The notes below the pieces were generated by a model. The model was not told the origin of the DNA. It made no database searches and worked only from the letters and a program-made list of their open reading frames with translations. A stretch of 64,000 bases of DNA, from the NCBI GenBank assembly GCA_029260765.1, contig JAJDCP010000060.1, forward strand, positions 62,001-126,000, in the 5' to 3' direction. The position numbers and the translations under genes were made by a program. Shown in pieces: positions 34,266 to 42,512 of the stretch; position 1 is the stretch's first letter, and each line of letters begins with the position of its first letter. This DNA comes from Planctomycetota bacterium. Lineage in GTDB: Bacteria > Planctomycetota > J058 > JAJDCP01.

Positions 34266-34997
34266 TTGGCACATCGACGCGGCCTCATTCTAGGCGGAAC
34301 CGGGGGCATCGGCAGCGCTCTGGCGCGCCGGCTGACCCGACACGGTTGGAGACTGCTGCTGGTGGCCCGCGACGTTGGCAGGCTCGAGTCTCTTGCCCGT
34401 GAGCTGGACTGCCCCTTCCTGGCAGCCGACGCTACCAGCTTCTCTGAGGTCAAAGCCGCCGCGGACCACGCTCAAGAGCTCTTTGGTGGGCTCGACGGCG
34501 CCGTCTGCTGTGTGGGATCGATCTTGATCAAGTCCGCCCATGCCACCCGCATGGAGGAGTGGCAGCAGGTCATCGCCGCCAATCTGACCAGTGCTTTCGC
34601 GACGGTCCGGGCCGCAGCCCCCGTGATGCGCTCGGCGGGTGGGGGCAGCATCGTGCTGGTGTCATCCGCGGCGGCGGCCACGGGTCTGCCGAACCACGAT
34701 GCCATCGCCAGTGCCAAGGCTGGAGTCGAGGGTCTGGCGCGCGCGGCGGCGGCCAGCTACGCGCGCTGGAAAGTGCGCGTCAACGCGGTCGCGCCGGGAC
34801 TGGTGCGCACGCCTCTGAGCGCCGCGTTGTGGTCGTCCGAAGCGCGCGCCCGGGCTGCTGCCGAGCGCCATCCCCTGGGGCGCCTCGGGGAGCCTGACGA
34901 CGTCGCCCTCGCGATCGCCGGCTTGCTCGAATCGACCTGGATCACCGGCCAGGTTCTCGGCGTCGACGGTGGTCTGGCCGCAGTCCGTGGGCGTTGA
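34266..34997 (+). CDS. SDR-fold protein lacking the usual catalytic tyrosine
   Basis: This 243-residue classical-size short-chain dehydrogenase has the nucleotide motif GGTGGIG near residue 10 and the C-terminal LGVDGG segment. At the active site, the YxxxK motif reads IASAK: the lysine is kept but the tyrosine position is isoleucine. It may be a non-catalytic member, use another proton donor, or belong to a subfamily where this is normal. The TTG at 34266 starts one base after the DCC stop and is preceded by GAGAGGG. An ATG at 34227 inside the DCC gene is the alternative. The next SDR gene starts two bases after its stop. Confidence 0.78.
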   Translation: MAHRRGLILGGTGGIGSALARRLTRHGWRLLLVARDVGRLESLARELDCPFLAADATSFSEVKAAADHAQELFGGLDGAVCCVGSILIKSAHATRMEEWQQVIAANLTSAFATVRAAAPVMRSAGGGSIVLVSSAAAATGLPNHDAIASAKAGVEGLARAAAASYARWKVRVNAVAPGLVRTPLSAALWSSEARARAAAERHPLGRLGEPDDVALAIAGLLESTWITGQVLGVDGGLAAVRGR

Positions 34998-34998
34998 C

Positions 34999-35943
34999 AT
35001 GGCCCTCCTCGATCGCGTGCTCGATGCCAGCATCTTCTTCTCTTTCGACCGCTCGGGCTACGAGCGGCATGCGCGTCAGTTCGCCAAGAACGCGGAGCTC
35101 GACTTGAGCGGTCGCCTGTGTCTTGTCACCGGTGCCAACTCGGGCATCGGCTACCAGACGGCACGTGGGCTCTTGGGTCGCGGAGCCGCGGTCTGGTTGC
35201 TGTGCAGGCACGAGGGGCGAGGTCGGGAGGCGCTCGCCCAGCTGCGGCGCGACGCGCCGGACAGCGAGCTGGCATTGCACATCCTCGACATGTCCGAGCT
35301 GGCATCGATCCGGCGCTTCGCGGCCACGGTCGAGCGGCCGGTCTTCCGCCTGGTCCACAACGCCGGCGTCCTGCCGTCTTCGCGGCAAAAAACCGCCGAC
35401 GGTCTGGAGCTCAGCCTGGCGACCAACCTCATCGGTCCCTTCCTGCTCACGGCTCTTCTGCTCCCGCAACTCAAGGCGGCACCCGCCGCGCGTGTCGTGT
35501 TCGTGGCTTCGGGGGGCTTGTACAGTGCCCGGCTCGATCAAAACGCGCTCCGCGTGCCCGCTGAACCCTACGATGGCGTGAAGGCCTACGCGCAGGCGAA
35601 GAGGGGCATGTTGATCCTGGCGCAGCGCTGGTCCGAGCAGCTTGCCGTCTCGGGGGCCCGCTGTGACAGCATGCATCCGGGTTGGGTGGACACGCGTGCG
35701 GTCCGCTCCTCTCTGCCACGCTTCTGGCGCGTGATGCGGAACCGCTTGCGCGTGCCCGAGGAGGGGGCGGACACGGTGGTCTGGCTGTGTGCCAGCGCGA
35801 GTCTGCCTGCTCCTCCCGGCAGCTTCTGGTTCGATCGTCGAGCGCAGCCGGCTCACCTCTTCCCCTGGACGCGAGAAACCGCCGAAGAACGCGCAGAGCT
35901 CTGGCGGATGTGCTGCGAGCTCTCGGGTTGGCGGGCGCCTTGA
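34999..35943 (+). CDS. Short-chain dehydrogenase (DHRS12/retinol-dehydrogenase-like)
   Basis: This 314-residue SDR has TGANSGIG near residue 41, an intact YAQAK active-site motif, and the upstream serine region SGGLYSARL. It resembles the DHRS12-type or retinol-dehydrogenase-like branch that acts on lipophilic alcohols and ketones. The N-terminal extension of about 35 residues (DRVLDASIFFSFDRSGYERH) is usual for that branch. The ATG at 34999 is two bases after the previous stop. In this island a polyene, retinoid-like or fatty substrate is plausible but unproven. Confidence 0.83.
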   Translation: MALLDRVLDASIFFSFDRSGYERHARQFAKNAELDLSGRLCLVTGANSGIGYQTARGLLGRGAAVWLLCRHEGRGREALAQLRRDAPDSELALHILDMSELASIRRFAATVERPVFRLVHNAGVLPSSRQKTADGLELSLATNLIGPFLLTALLLPQLKAAPAARVVFVASGGLYSARLDQNALRVPAEPYDGVKAYAQAKRGMLILAQRWSEQLAVSGARCDSMHPGWVDTRAVRSSLPRFWRVMRNRLRVPEEGADTVVWLCASASLPAPPGSFWFDRRAQPAHLFPWTRETAEERAELWRMCCELSGWRAP

Positions 35944-36169
35944 TCACCTCCAGGGAGCCTGTAGCGGGCCCCAGAGCGACACGCCGGGAAACCGCCTGGC
36001 CCGAGTGGGCTGCCATCTTCTGGGGCAGGCCCAGGAGGAAAGCTCGGCGCGGGCAGCTATAGTACTTGTGGTAAGCGCTGCCTCGCGGACTCTGTCCGCG
36101 TGATCCGACCCCTGCAGCGCGTTGTCTGTGGGGCTGGGCTGGGGGGTGCATGACCCGGAGGAGATGCGG

Positions 36170-36649
36170 ATGAGCGAAGAGCCGATGCTTGCTGCCCAAG
36201 GGCTTGATCCGCGCGAGGATGGTCCGATCCGCGAGCGTATCGAGCGGCTGCTCCGCGAAGAGCCCTTCGCGGTGCTGGCGACCCATGGGGAGGGCCAGGC
36301 GTACTCTTCCCTCGTCGCCTTCGCGGCCTCTGAAGACAGCCGCTCCCTTGTGTTTGCGACCCCGGTGACGACGCGTAAGTACCGCTTGCTTACAGAGCGT
36401 CAAGAGGTCTCTTTGTTGATCGACAACCGCGCGGCCACCGGCCAGCGGCTGATGGAGGTTGAAGCTGTCACGGCCGTCGGTCGGGCGCTACGTGTCGAGC
36501 ATGAGGAGCGTTGGTCCCGACTCCTCGTCGCACGCCACGGCTACCTGGGCGACTTTGTCAGAGCCCCGACCTGCGCGGTGTTCCGCGTCGAGGTGACGTG
36601 CTATCTGCACGTGGCCCGGTTCCAGGAGGTGCGGCAGTGGAAGCCCTGA
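36170..36649 (+). CDS. Pyridoxamine 5'-phosphate oxidase-like flavin-binding protein
   Basis: This 159-residue protein has the split-barrel fold seen in PNPOx-like and flavin-reductase-like proteins. An N-terminal helix leads into LATHGEGQAYSSLVAF, then the strand pair LVFATPVTTRKYRLL and VSLLIDNR. It probably binds FMN, F420 or heme; the sequence does not say which. The ATG at 36170 has GGAGGAG upstream. Its end overlaps the GTG start of the dikinase-like gene by 13 bp, so the two are translationally coupled and likely act together. Confidence 0.75.
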   Translation: MSEEPMLAAQGLDPREDGPIRERIERLLREEPFAVLATHGEGQAYSSLVAFAASEDSRSLVFATPVTTRKYRLLTERQEVSLLIDNRAATGQRLMEVEAVTAVGRALRVEHEERWSRLLVARHGYLGDFVRAPTCAVFRVEVTCYLHVARFQEVRQWKP

Positions 36650-38874
36650 AGGCGCTCATCGTGCCGCTCAACCTCAGCCAGTCGAGCAACGTCAGCGAGC
36701 CGCGCGACGTCAGCCGTATCGGACCCAAGGCCGCTCACCTCAGGCGGCTCCATAGCCATGGATTCTGCGTTCCACGAGGATTTTGTCTGACCAGCGACGC
36801 CTACGACGCATTCGTCTCGAGCCATGGCCTGCGCGACTTCATCCGCATGGAGCTCGAGAAGAAGCCGCACACGCAGATGCGCTGGGAAGAGATGTGGGAC
36901 GCCTCGCTGCGGATCCGCGGGCGCTTTCAGGCGACTTCTCTGCCGAGCAAGGTCGTCGCGGCCATCTCGGCGGGGATCGAGGCCCACTGCCCGCAGGGGC
37001 CCTGGGCGGTGCGCTCCTCAGCTCCCGGAGAGGATTCTGCGGGTTGCTCCTTCGCGGGCATCCACGCGTCGCTGGTCGAGGTTCCGAGCCGGCAGGCGGT
37101 CATCGAAGCGGTGCGCGTTGTCTGGGCCTCTCTGTGGTCTGACGCCGCGATCCTCTACCGCCACGAGCTCGGGCTCGATCCAGCGCAGAGCCGCATGGCG
37201 GTCGTGATTCAGACGATGGTCCCGGCAGAGCGAAGCGGTGTCGCATTTGGACGCGACCCGCGGGGATCGGGCGGTGAGGTCGAGATTGTCGAGGCTGTCG
37301 AGGGTGCCTGTGCATTGCTCGTCGACGGTGAAGTGGATCCAGACCGTTGGATCCTCGAGCGCGCGACCGGCAAGGTCCTCCAGTGGCGCGTCGGGCAGCG
37401 CGCCGATGCCGCCGAGGCGGCGGATCCACTGCTGACCGAGATCGAGTTGCGCGCCATCCATCAGGTACTCCAGGAGGTCGAGAGGGTCTTCGGCTGGGCG
37501 CCCGACGTCGAATGGACCGGGTGCTCCCCGCACCTGACCGTGTTGCAGGCGAGGCCGATCACCTCCCTGGGAGCCCCGGACGATGAACGCAGCTGGTATC
37601 TGTCGCTCAGTCCGAGCCGGCGGCGGTTGCGTGCGTTGTGTGAGCAGGTGGTCGGAGTCAGTATTCCAGAGCTCACAAAGGTCGGCGAGGACCTCGCCGC
37701 TGAGCTCCTCAGGCCGAACGACGACGAGACGCTCGCCGACTGCCTCGAGGCGCGCCAGGCGGCGCTCACCCATTGGCGTCAAGTCTACCGTGAAGAGTTC
37801 ATTCCCTTTGCGCATGGAATCCGGCGGCTGGGTGTCTTGTTCAACGACGCGGTACGTCCCGACGATCCGTTCGCGTTCGTCGGCCTTTTGACCGGCCAGC
37901 CCCTGCGGGCCATGGAGCGCAATCGGGAGCTGGCCGAGCTCGCGAAGGGGCTACGGGAGCGTCCTGCCCTGCTAGCTCTCCTGCAGGCGTCATCGGTCCA
38001 GGGCCCCGACGGGCTGCGAGAGCGCCTGGAGGGGGATCCCAACGCGGCGCGGCTGTTGCCCGAGCTGCAATCGATCGCGGACCGCCACATGGACATTTCG
38101 TGGGGAAGCGAGCGTCTCGGCCAACGCCTTGACCTGTTGGTCCGCTTGTTGGTCGAGCTGGCCGGGTCTGCCAAGGCAACGTGCACCTCCAGAGTGCCGG
38201 CGAGGGCCGAGGATCTCGAGCAGCGTCTGAAGCAAGCGCTCGGCCCCGACCGCGCCGAAGAGGCCGAGGAGGCACTGAGGATCGGCCGTATCAGCTGGCA
38301 GCTCAGGGACGATGACAATCTGCTGCTCGGCAGGGTTGAGAGCCAACTTCTGCGGGCTGTGCGCCTGGCAGGAGACCGGTTGAGGAAAGCGGGCCGCCTG
38401 GTCGGAGCGCATCCTGGCGAGCGCGACCTGGCGGACATCGCACGCAGTCTACGTGACCGGACAGTCCCGACGCTGGTCATCGCGGACCGCGCTCCTGCGA
38501 CCCTTGAGCAGCCGGATCCGGCAGGCGAGACCCTGCGTCAGCTGGTAGGTCAGGCCGCGGCCCCAGGGCTCGCGACCGGGCCGGTGCGTATCGTTCAGGG
38601 GCCTGAAGATGTACGCTCTTTCCGTCGCGGTGATGTCCTGGTTTGTGACGCGATCCAGCCGAACATGACGCAACTCGTCCCGCTGGCGCGTGCGATCGTG
38701 GAGCGGCGCGGAGGGATGTTGATCCACGGCGCGATCATCGCGCGGGAGCTCAACATCCCCTGCGTCAACGGCATCCCCGCCGCTGCCGAGCGGCTGTCGA
38801 ATGGGCAGCTTGTGACCGTGGACGGATTTCTCGGCATCGTCACGGTCGGAAAGGCAGAGTTTGACTTCGGGTAG
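36637..38874 (+). CDS. PEP-synthase/rifampin-phosphotransferase-like dikinase
   Basis: This 745-residue protein has a PPDK-type ATP-binding domain (about 20-330: GPKAAHLRRL, VPRGFCLTSDAY, AVRSSAPGEDSAGCSFAG). A central region of about 300 residues follows without obvious match, then a swivelling phosphohistidine domain at about 650-745 with the catalytic histidine H697 in MLIHGAIIARELNIPCVNG. It lacks the PEP-binding TIM barrel of true PEP synthase, so it resembles the rifampin phosphotransferase layout, in which the middle region binds the acceptor. The acceptor is unknown. The GTG at 36637 has AGGAGG 7 nt upstream and lies within the end of the PNPOx-like gene. Confidence 0.75.
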   Translation: MEALKALIVPLNLSQSSNVSEPRDVSRIGPKAAHLRRLHSHGFCVPRGFCLTSDAYDAFVSSHGLRDFIRMELEKKPHTQMRWEEMWDASLRIRGRFQATSLPSKVVAAISAGIEAHCPQGPWAVRSSAPGEDSAGCSFAGIHASLVEVPSRQAVIEAVRVVWASLWSDAAILYRHELGLDPAQSRMAVVIQTMVPAERSGVAFGRDPRGSGGEVEIVEAVEGACALLVDGEVDPDRWILERATGKVLQWRVGQRADAAEAADPLLTEIELRAIHQVLQEVERVFGWAPDVEWTGCSPHLTVLQARPITSLGAPDDERSWYLSLSPSRRRLRALCEQVVGVSIPELTKVGEDLAAELLRPNDDETLADCLEARQAALTHWRQVYREEFIPFAHGIRRLGVLFNDAVRPDDPFAFVGLLTGQPLRAMERNRELAELAKGLRERPALLALLQASSVQGPDGLRERLEGDPNAARLLPELQSIADRHMDISWGSERLGQRLDLLVRLLVELAGSAKATCTSRVPARAEDLEQRLKQALGPDRAEEAEEALRIGRISWQLRDDDNLLLGRVESQLLRAVRLAGDRLRKAGRLVGAHPGERDLADIARSLRDRTVPTLVIADRAPATLEQPDPAGETLRQLVGQAAAPGLATGPVRIVQGPEDVRSFRRGDVLVCDAIQPNMTQLVPLARAIVERRGGMLIHGAIIARELNIPCVNGIPAAAERLSNGQLVTVDGFLGIVTVGKAEFDFG

Positions 38875-38993
38875 CCTTGTGCGGCTTCCTGCCTGGCAAG
38901 GGTCCGACACCTGTCTTTGCTGGGCGCCTCGGGCGGGAGCGGGGGAGCCGTTCAGCTGGACCCGAAGTCCAGGGCAGATTTCTTGTTAGAATA

Positions 38994-39033
38994 TAAACAA
39001 AAGCTATACAATCTCTGTCGCTTGTGTTATACT
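38994..39033 (+). promoter_or_regulatory. Glutathione peroxidase promoter with CarH-type repeats
   Basis: TAAACA at 38994-38999 and TATACA at 39005-39010 are spaced 11 bp and both fit TnnACA. TATACA doubles as the -35 box, with TATACT at 39028-39033 as the -10 after a 17-bp spacer. The rest of 38875-39138 holds no gene. Confidence 0.75.
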
Positions 39034-39138
39034 GCCGCCGTTGGCCAGGAGTCAGGAATCCCCGCCCGGCGCGGGTACCCTGACATACTGCAGCCGACAG
39101 AGCGCCAGCGACAACTTCCGACCCGGTGGAGATCTGCG

Positions 39139-39693
39139 ATGAAACTCTCTCTGATGGTCCTCTTGTGCCTGACCAGTCTGCTCACTGCTCAGGATGCAAG
39201 TGCCGGCCCCCTGGACTTCAGCGTCCTGGATGCCGAAGGCAACGAGGTCGCCCTGAGCGACTATGACGGCCAGGTCCTCCTGATCGTCAATGTGGCGAGC
39301 AGGTGCGGGCTGACCCGTCAGTACGCCGCACTCCAGCAACTGCAGGAGAGGTTTGCGGAGCGCGGGTTCACGGTGCTCGCCTTTCCAGCCAACAACTTCT
39401 TGGGTCAAGAACCAGGCAGCAATGAAGAGATCCAGCAGTTCTGTAGCAGCGAGTACGGCGTCACCTTTCCGGTCTTTGCCAAACTCAGCGTCAAGGGCAA
39501 AGACCAGGCGCCCTTGTACAAGTATCTGACCGAGGAGACCAACAAGGGAGTTCGAGGGAGGATTCGCTGGAACTTCGACAAGTTTCTGGTGGCGCAGGAT
39601 GGCAGCGTGATCGAACGCTTCGGCCCCTCGACCTCGCCGGACGCAGACGAAGTCGTCAACGCCATCGAGCAGGCACTTGGAGAGGACGAGTAG
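39139..39693 (+). CDS. Secreted glutathione-peroxidase-family thiol peroxidase
   Basis: This 184-residue enzyme reduces hydroperoxides, most likely with thioredoxin-like donors as in most bacterial members. A signal peptide ends near ASAGP at residues 20-24, placing it outside the cytoplasm. The peroxidatic cysteine is C56 in NVASRCGLT. The partner glutamine is in the FPANNFLGQEP segment, the tryptophan in RIRWNFDKF, and a probable resolving cysteine in QQFCSS. It uses Cys, not selenocysteine. The ATG at 39139 has GGTGGAG upstream. The repeat-bearing promoter suggests joint control with pigment genes, consistent with photo-oxidative defence. Confidence 0.9.
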   Translation: MKLSLMVLLCLTSLLTAQDASAGPLDFSVLDAEGNEVALSDYDGQVLLIVNVASRCGLTRQYAALQQLQERFAERGFTVLAFPANNFLGQEPGSNEEIQQFCSSEYGVTFPVFAKLSVKGKDQAPLYKYLTEETNKGVRGRIRWNFDKFLVAQDGSVIERFGPSTSPDADEVVNAIEQALGEDE

Positions 39694-39760
39694 CCGCCTC
39701 GAAGCCGCAAGCCTCTCCCCTGCTGACGGCCGCCTGAGGGGAACTCCCAGACCCGTGTGA

Positions 39761-39775
39761 GGGGCCGCCGGCCCT
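39761..39775 (+). terminator. GC hairpin after the peroxidase gene
   Basis: GGGCC at 39762-39766 pairs with GGCCC at 39770-39774 around GCC, about 70 bp after the peroxidase stop. No U-tract follows, so it is a weak candidate. The rest of 39694-39900 shows nothing else recognisable. Confidence 0.25.
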
Positions 39776-39911
39776 GACCCCGCCTTTGCCCGAAACCTGG
39801 GCGTCCAAACTCCTTGATGCCATCCCCGGTCTGCGCTGCCTTCGGTTCGGCTGAGCGCTGGTGGCTTTCCGGGGGCTGCCGAGTGCCTGGCGTTTCTGTC
39901 CGACAAAAACT

Positions 39912-39950
39912 TATACAAAACCTTTACAAAAATGCAACGCTGTGTAATCT
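39912..39950 (+). promoter_or_regulatory. TIGR01777 gene promoter with CarH-type repeats
   Basis: TATACA at 39912-39917 and TTTACA at 39923-39928 are 11 bp apart and fit TnnACA; a partial third site (GCAACG) follows 11 bp on at 39934. TTTACA is the likely -35, with TAATCT at 39945-39950 as -10 after a 16-bp spacer. The gene starts 33 bp later. Confidence 0.75.
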
Positions 39951-39982
39951 AGGGGCAGTGGAAGTATCGAGGAGATTCGAAC

Positions 39983-40930
39983 ATGCGTGCTCTCGTGACC
40001 GGCGCGACCGGTTTCATCGGCCAGGCTTTGCTGCAACGCCTGCAGTCCCCCGTTGTCTTGACCAGGAATCCGGAGCGCAGCGCAAGCAAGCTGCAGGGCC
40101 TGACTGTCGTGGCCTGGCCCGATCCCAGCAACACACCGCCCCCGGCGGAGGTCTTTGAGGGCGTGGAAGTCGTCTTCCACCTCGCGGGTGAGTCGGTAGC
40201 CGGTCGCTGGAGCAATAGTAAAAAAGAGCGCATCCTGCGGAGCCGCGAGGCCGGCACCCGCAACCTGGTTGCGGCGATGCGCGCAGCGAAGACGCCCCCC
40301 CAGGTGCTGATCGCCTCTTCGGCGGTGGGATTCTACGGCGATCGTGGCGATGCGCACCTCACCGAGAGCTCCGCGGCCGGCGACGACTTCCTGGCTGACG
40401 TCTGTCAGCGTTGGGAGGCCGAAGCGCAGAAAGCGACGGAGTTGGGAGTCCGCGTCGTCAACATCCGCACAGGCATCGTCCTGGGCCACGGGGGCGCGCT
40501 GCAGCGCATGCTGCTGCCCTTCAAGCTGTGCCTCGGCGGACGGCTCGGCAGCGGCAAGCAGTGGATGCCCTGGATCCATATCGACGATCTCGTCGATCTG
40601 ATGCTGCTCGCGGCCTGCTCCGACAGCATGCACGGCCCTGTGAACGGAGTCGCGCCCCAGCCCGAGACCAACCTGACCTTCACGAAGACGCTCGCCGGCA
40701 TCCTGCGGCGGCCGGCGATCTTCCCCGTGCCCGCGTTCGTGTTGCGGCTTCTGCTCGGCGGATTCGCAGGCGTGCTGTTGGGCTCTCAACGCGTGCAGCC
40801 AGACGTCGCTCAAGCCAAAGGTTTCAAGTTCCGTTACGCAGAGCTGCTTCCCGCGTTGCAGGCTCTGCTCGTGCCGAAAGCCCTGCCGCAGCACAAACCG
40901 TCCGCCGAAGAGTCTGCGCTGGCCTCCTGA
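39983..40930 (+). CDS. TIGR01777-family NAD-dependent epimerase/dehydratase
   Basis: This 315-residue extended-SDR protein has TGATGFIG at residues 6-13, the family pattern HLAGESVAGRW near 65, the SSAVGFYGDRGD segment, and the characteristic C-terminal DUF1731-like end with VLLGSQRVQP. Members are widespread; their substrate is unsettled. The ATG at 39983 follows GAGGAG with good spacing and a repeat-bearing promoter. It ends at a hairpin and is transcribed alone. Homologues frequently appear among light-regulated genes along with SDR-DUF2867 and DUF523 genes, which fits this island. Confidence 0.88.
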   Translation: MRALVTGATGFIGQALLQRLQSPVVLTRNPERSASKLQGLTVVAWPDPSNTPPPAEVFEGVEVVFHLAGESVAGRWSNSKKERILRSREAGTRNLVAAMRAAKTPPQVLIASSAVGFYGDRGDAHLTESSAAGDDFLADVCQRWEAEAQKATELGVRVVNIRTGIVLGHGGALQRMLLPFKLCLGGRLGSGKQWMPWIHIDDLVDLMLLAACSDSMHGPVNGVAPQPETNLTFTKTLAGILRRPAIFPVPAFVLRLLLGGFAGVLLGSQRVQPDVAQAKGFKFRYAELLPALQALLVPKALPQHKPSAEESALAS

Positions 40931-40941
40931 GTAGTCCCTGG

Positions 40942-40965
40942 CCGGGGGCGAGGCCCCTGGGCTTT
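40942..40965 (+). terminator. Probable terminator of the TIGR01777 gene
   Basis: CCGGGGGC at 40942-40949 pairs with GCCCCTGG at 40953-40960 (one G-T pair) around a 3-nt loop, followed by GCTTTGTT. It begins 11 bp after the stop at 40930, a good position for intrinsic termination, though the T-run is broken. Confidence 0.5.
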
Positions 40966-41058
40966 GTTCCCTGTCACGAGCGGCCCTTCACCCATCGCAG
41001 ATGCCTGGCTGTCCGACCGGCGAACCGTCAGATCTAGCGCACCATCGGAGGAATCTCG

Positions 41059-42372
41059 ATGTTCAGCTACGGACCCTACCTGGCAGAGGCCAGCTTCTTC
41101 ATGGTCACCGCGACGGTCGCGACCCTGGCGGCCATGGCGGGGGCGCTCTCTGCCTTGATTGTGATCTCGGACCGCTACCTCAACGACTACGGAGTCTGTG
41201 AGCTCGACGTCAATGGCGGCGAGCGCACGCTCCAGGTCAAGGGCGGTTGCACGGTCCTGGACGCGCTCGCGAGTGAGAAGATCTTCATCCCCTCGGCATG
41301 CGGGGGGCGCGGAACCTGCCTGTACTGCAAGCTCAAGGTCGAGACCGGCGGCGGTGATCTGGGCCCGGCAGAGAAAGGCGGGTTGAGCGCTGCCGAACGC
41401 AGAGAGAATGTGCGTCTGTGTTGTCAGGTCAAAGTCCGCGGGGACATGAAGCTTACGATCCCCGATGAGTACTTCAAGATCAAAGAGTACGCCTGCAAGG
41501 TCATCTCCAATCGGAATGTCGCGACCTTCATCAAAGAGCTCGTGCTCGAGATCCCCAAAGGCGAGTCCTTTGAGTTCGAAGCGGGGCACTACGTGCAAGT
41601 TCATGTGCCGCCCTTCAAGCTGGATTTCGGCCAGATCGAGGTGCCCGAGAAGTTCCGCGTCGACTGGGACCACTTCAAGCTCTGGGACCTGTCCGTCAAG
41701 AACGACGAAGAGCTGCAGCGCGCCTACTCGATGGCCAACCATCCGGCCGAAGGCAACAGGGTCATGCTCAATGTGCGCATCGCCACGCCGCCGCCTCCCC
41801 ACAGGTTGCGCAAGGACGATCCCGAGTACCCGCTCCAGCTGTCGGGCGATGGCACAGCGATCGCACGGCCCGGGTTGGCTTCGAGCTACATCTTCGGTCT
41901 CAAGGCAGGGGACGATGTCACTGTCAGTGGTCCCTACGGCGACTTCCTGATCAAAGAGACCGAGCGGGAGATGGTCTATGTCGGGGGCGGTGCGGGCATG
42001 GCACCTATGCGCAGCCACCTCTTCCATCTGCTCGACACCCAGAAGAGCCCGCGGAAGATCACCTACTGGTATGGTGCGCGCTCGGTCAAAGAGATCTTCT
42101 ACGCCGACGAGCTCGACAGGTTGGTCGCTGAGAATCCCAGCTTCCGCTACGTGGTTGCCCTGTCAGAGCGTCAGCCCGAAGATGTGTGGGATGGCCCGGA
42201 GGGTTACATCCATAACGTCCTGGACACCGAGTACCTGGCGAACCACCCCGATCCGACCAGCATCGAATACTATCTGTGCGGGCCGCCGATCATGGTCGAC
42301 GCCGTCGAGGATATGCTCGTCAACAAGTACAAGGTGCCGCTCGAAATGATCGCGTTCGACAAGTTTGGTTGA
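41059..42372 (+). CDS. nqrF: Na+-translocating NADH:quinone reductase subunit F-like protein
   Basis: This 437-residue protein has one N-terminal membrane helix (about 14-38) and a 2Fe-2S ferredoxin domain with cysteines C81, C87, C90 and one of C121/C122. An FAD domain carries RAYSMANHP, and an NADH-binding domain carries YVGGGAGMAPMRSH and YYLCGPP. It is the NADH-oxidising entry subunit of the Na+-NQR pump. No nqrA-E genes lie beside it, which is unusual since these normally form one operon. They may be elsewhere, or this may serve another reductase. The ATG at 41059 has GGAGGAA upstream. Confidence 0.88.
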   Translation: MFSYGPYLAEASFFMVTATVATLAAMAGALSALIVISDRYLNDYGVCELDVNGGERTLQVKGGCTVLDALASEKIFIPSACGGRGTCLYCKLKVETGGGDLGPAEKGGLSAAERRENVRLCCQVKVRGDMKLTIPDEYFKIKEYACKVISNRNVATFIKELVLEIPKGESFEFEAGHYVQVHVPPFKLDFGQIEVPEKFRVDWDHFKLWDLSVKNDEELQRAYSMANHPAEGNRVMLNVRIATPPPPHRLRKDDPEYPLQLSGDGTAIARPGLASSYIFGLKAGDDVTVSGPYGDFLIKETEREMVYVGGGAGMAPMRSHLFHLLDTQKSPRKITYWYGARSVKEIFYADELDRLVAENPSFRYVVALSERQPEDVWDGPEGYIHNVLDTEYLANHPDPTSIEYYLCGPPIMVDAVEDMLVNKYKVPLEMIAFDKFG

Positions 42373-42512
42373 GCCGTTCAGAAACCGTATGCTGGGGCTT
42401 GCCCCGAGAGCAGGTCCCTTGAGGGTCGTCCAGTCTACGCAGGCTGGCCAGGCCCTCTTTCCGACCACTCCGCCATAATCCAGGCGCACATTCCCCCGTT
42501 CTCCAACCATGG

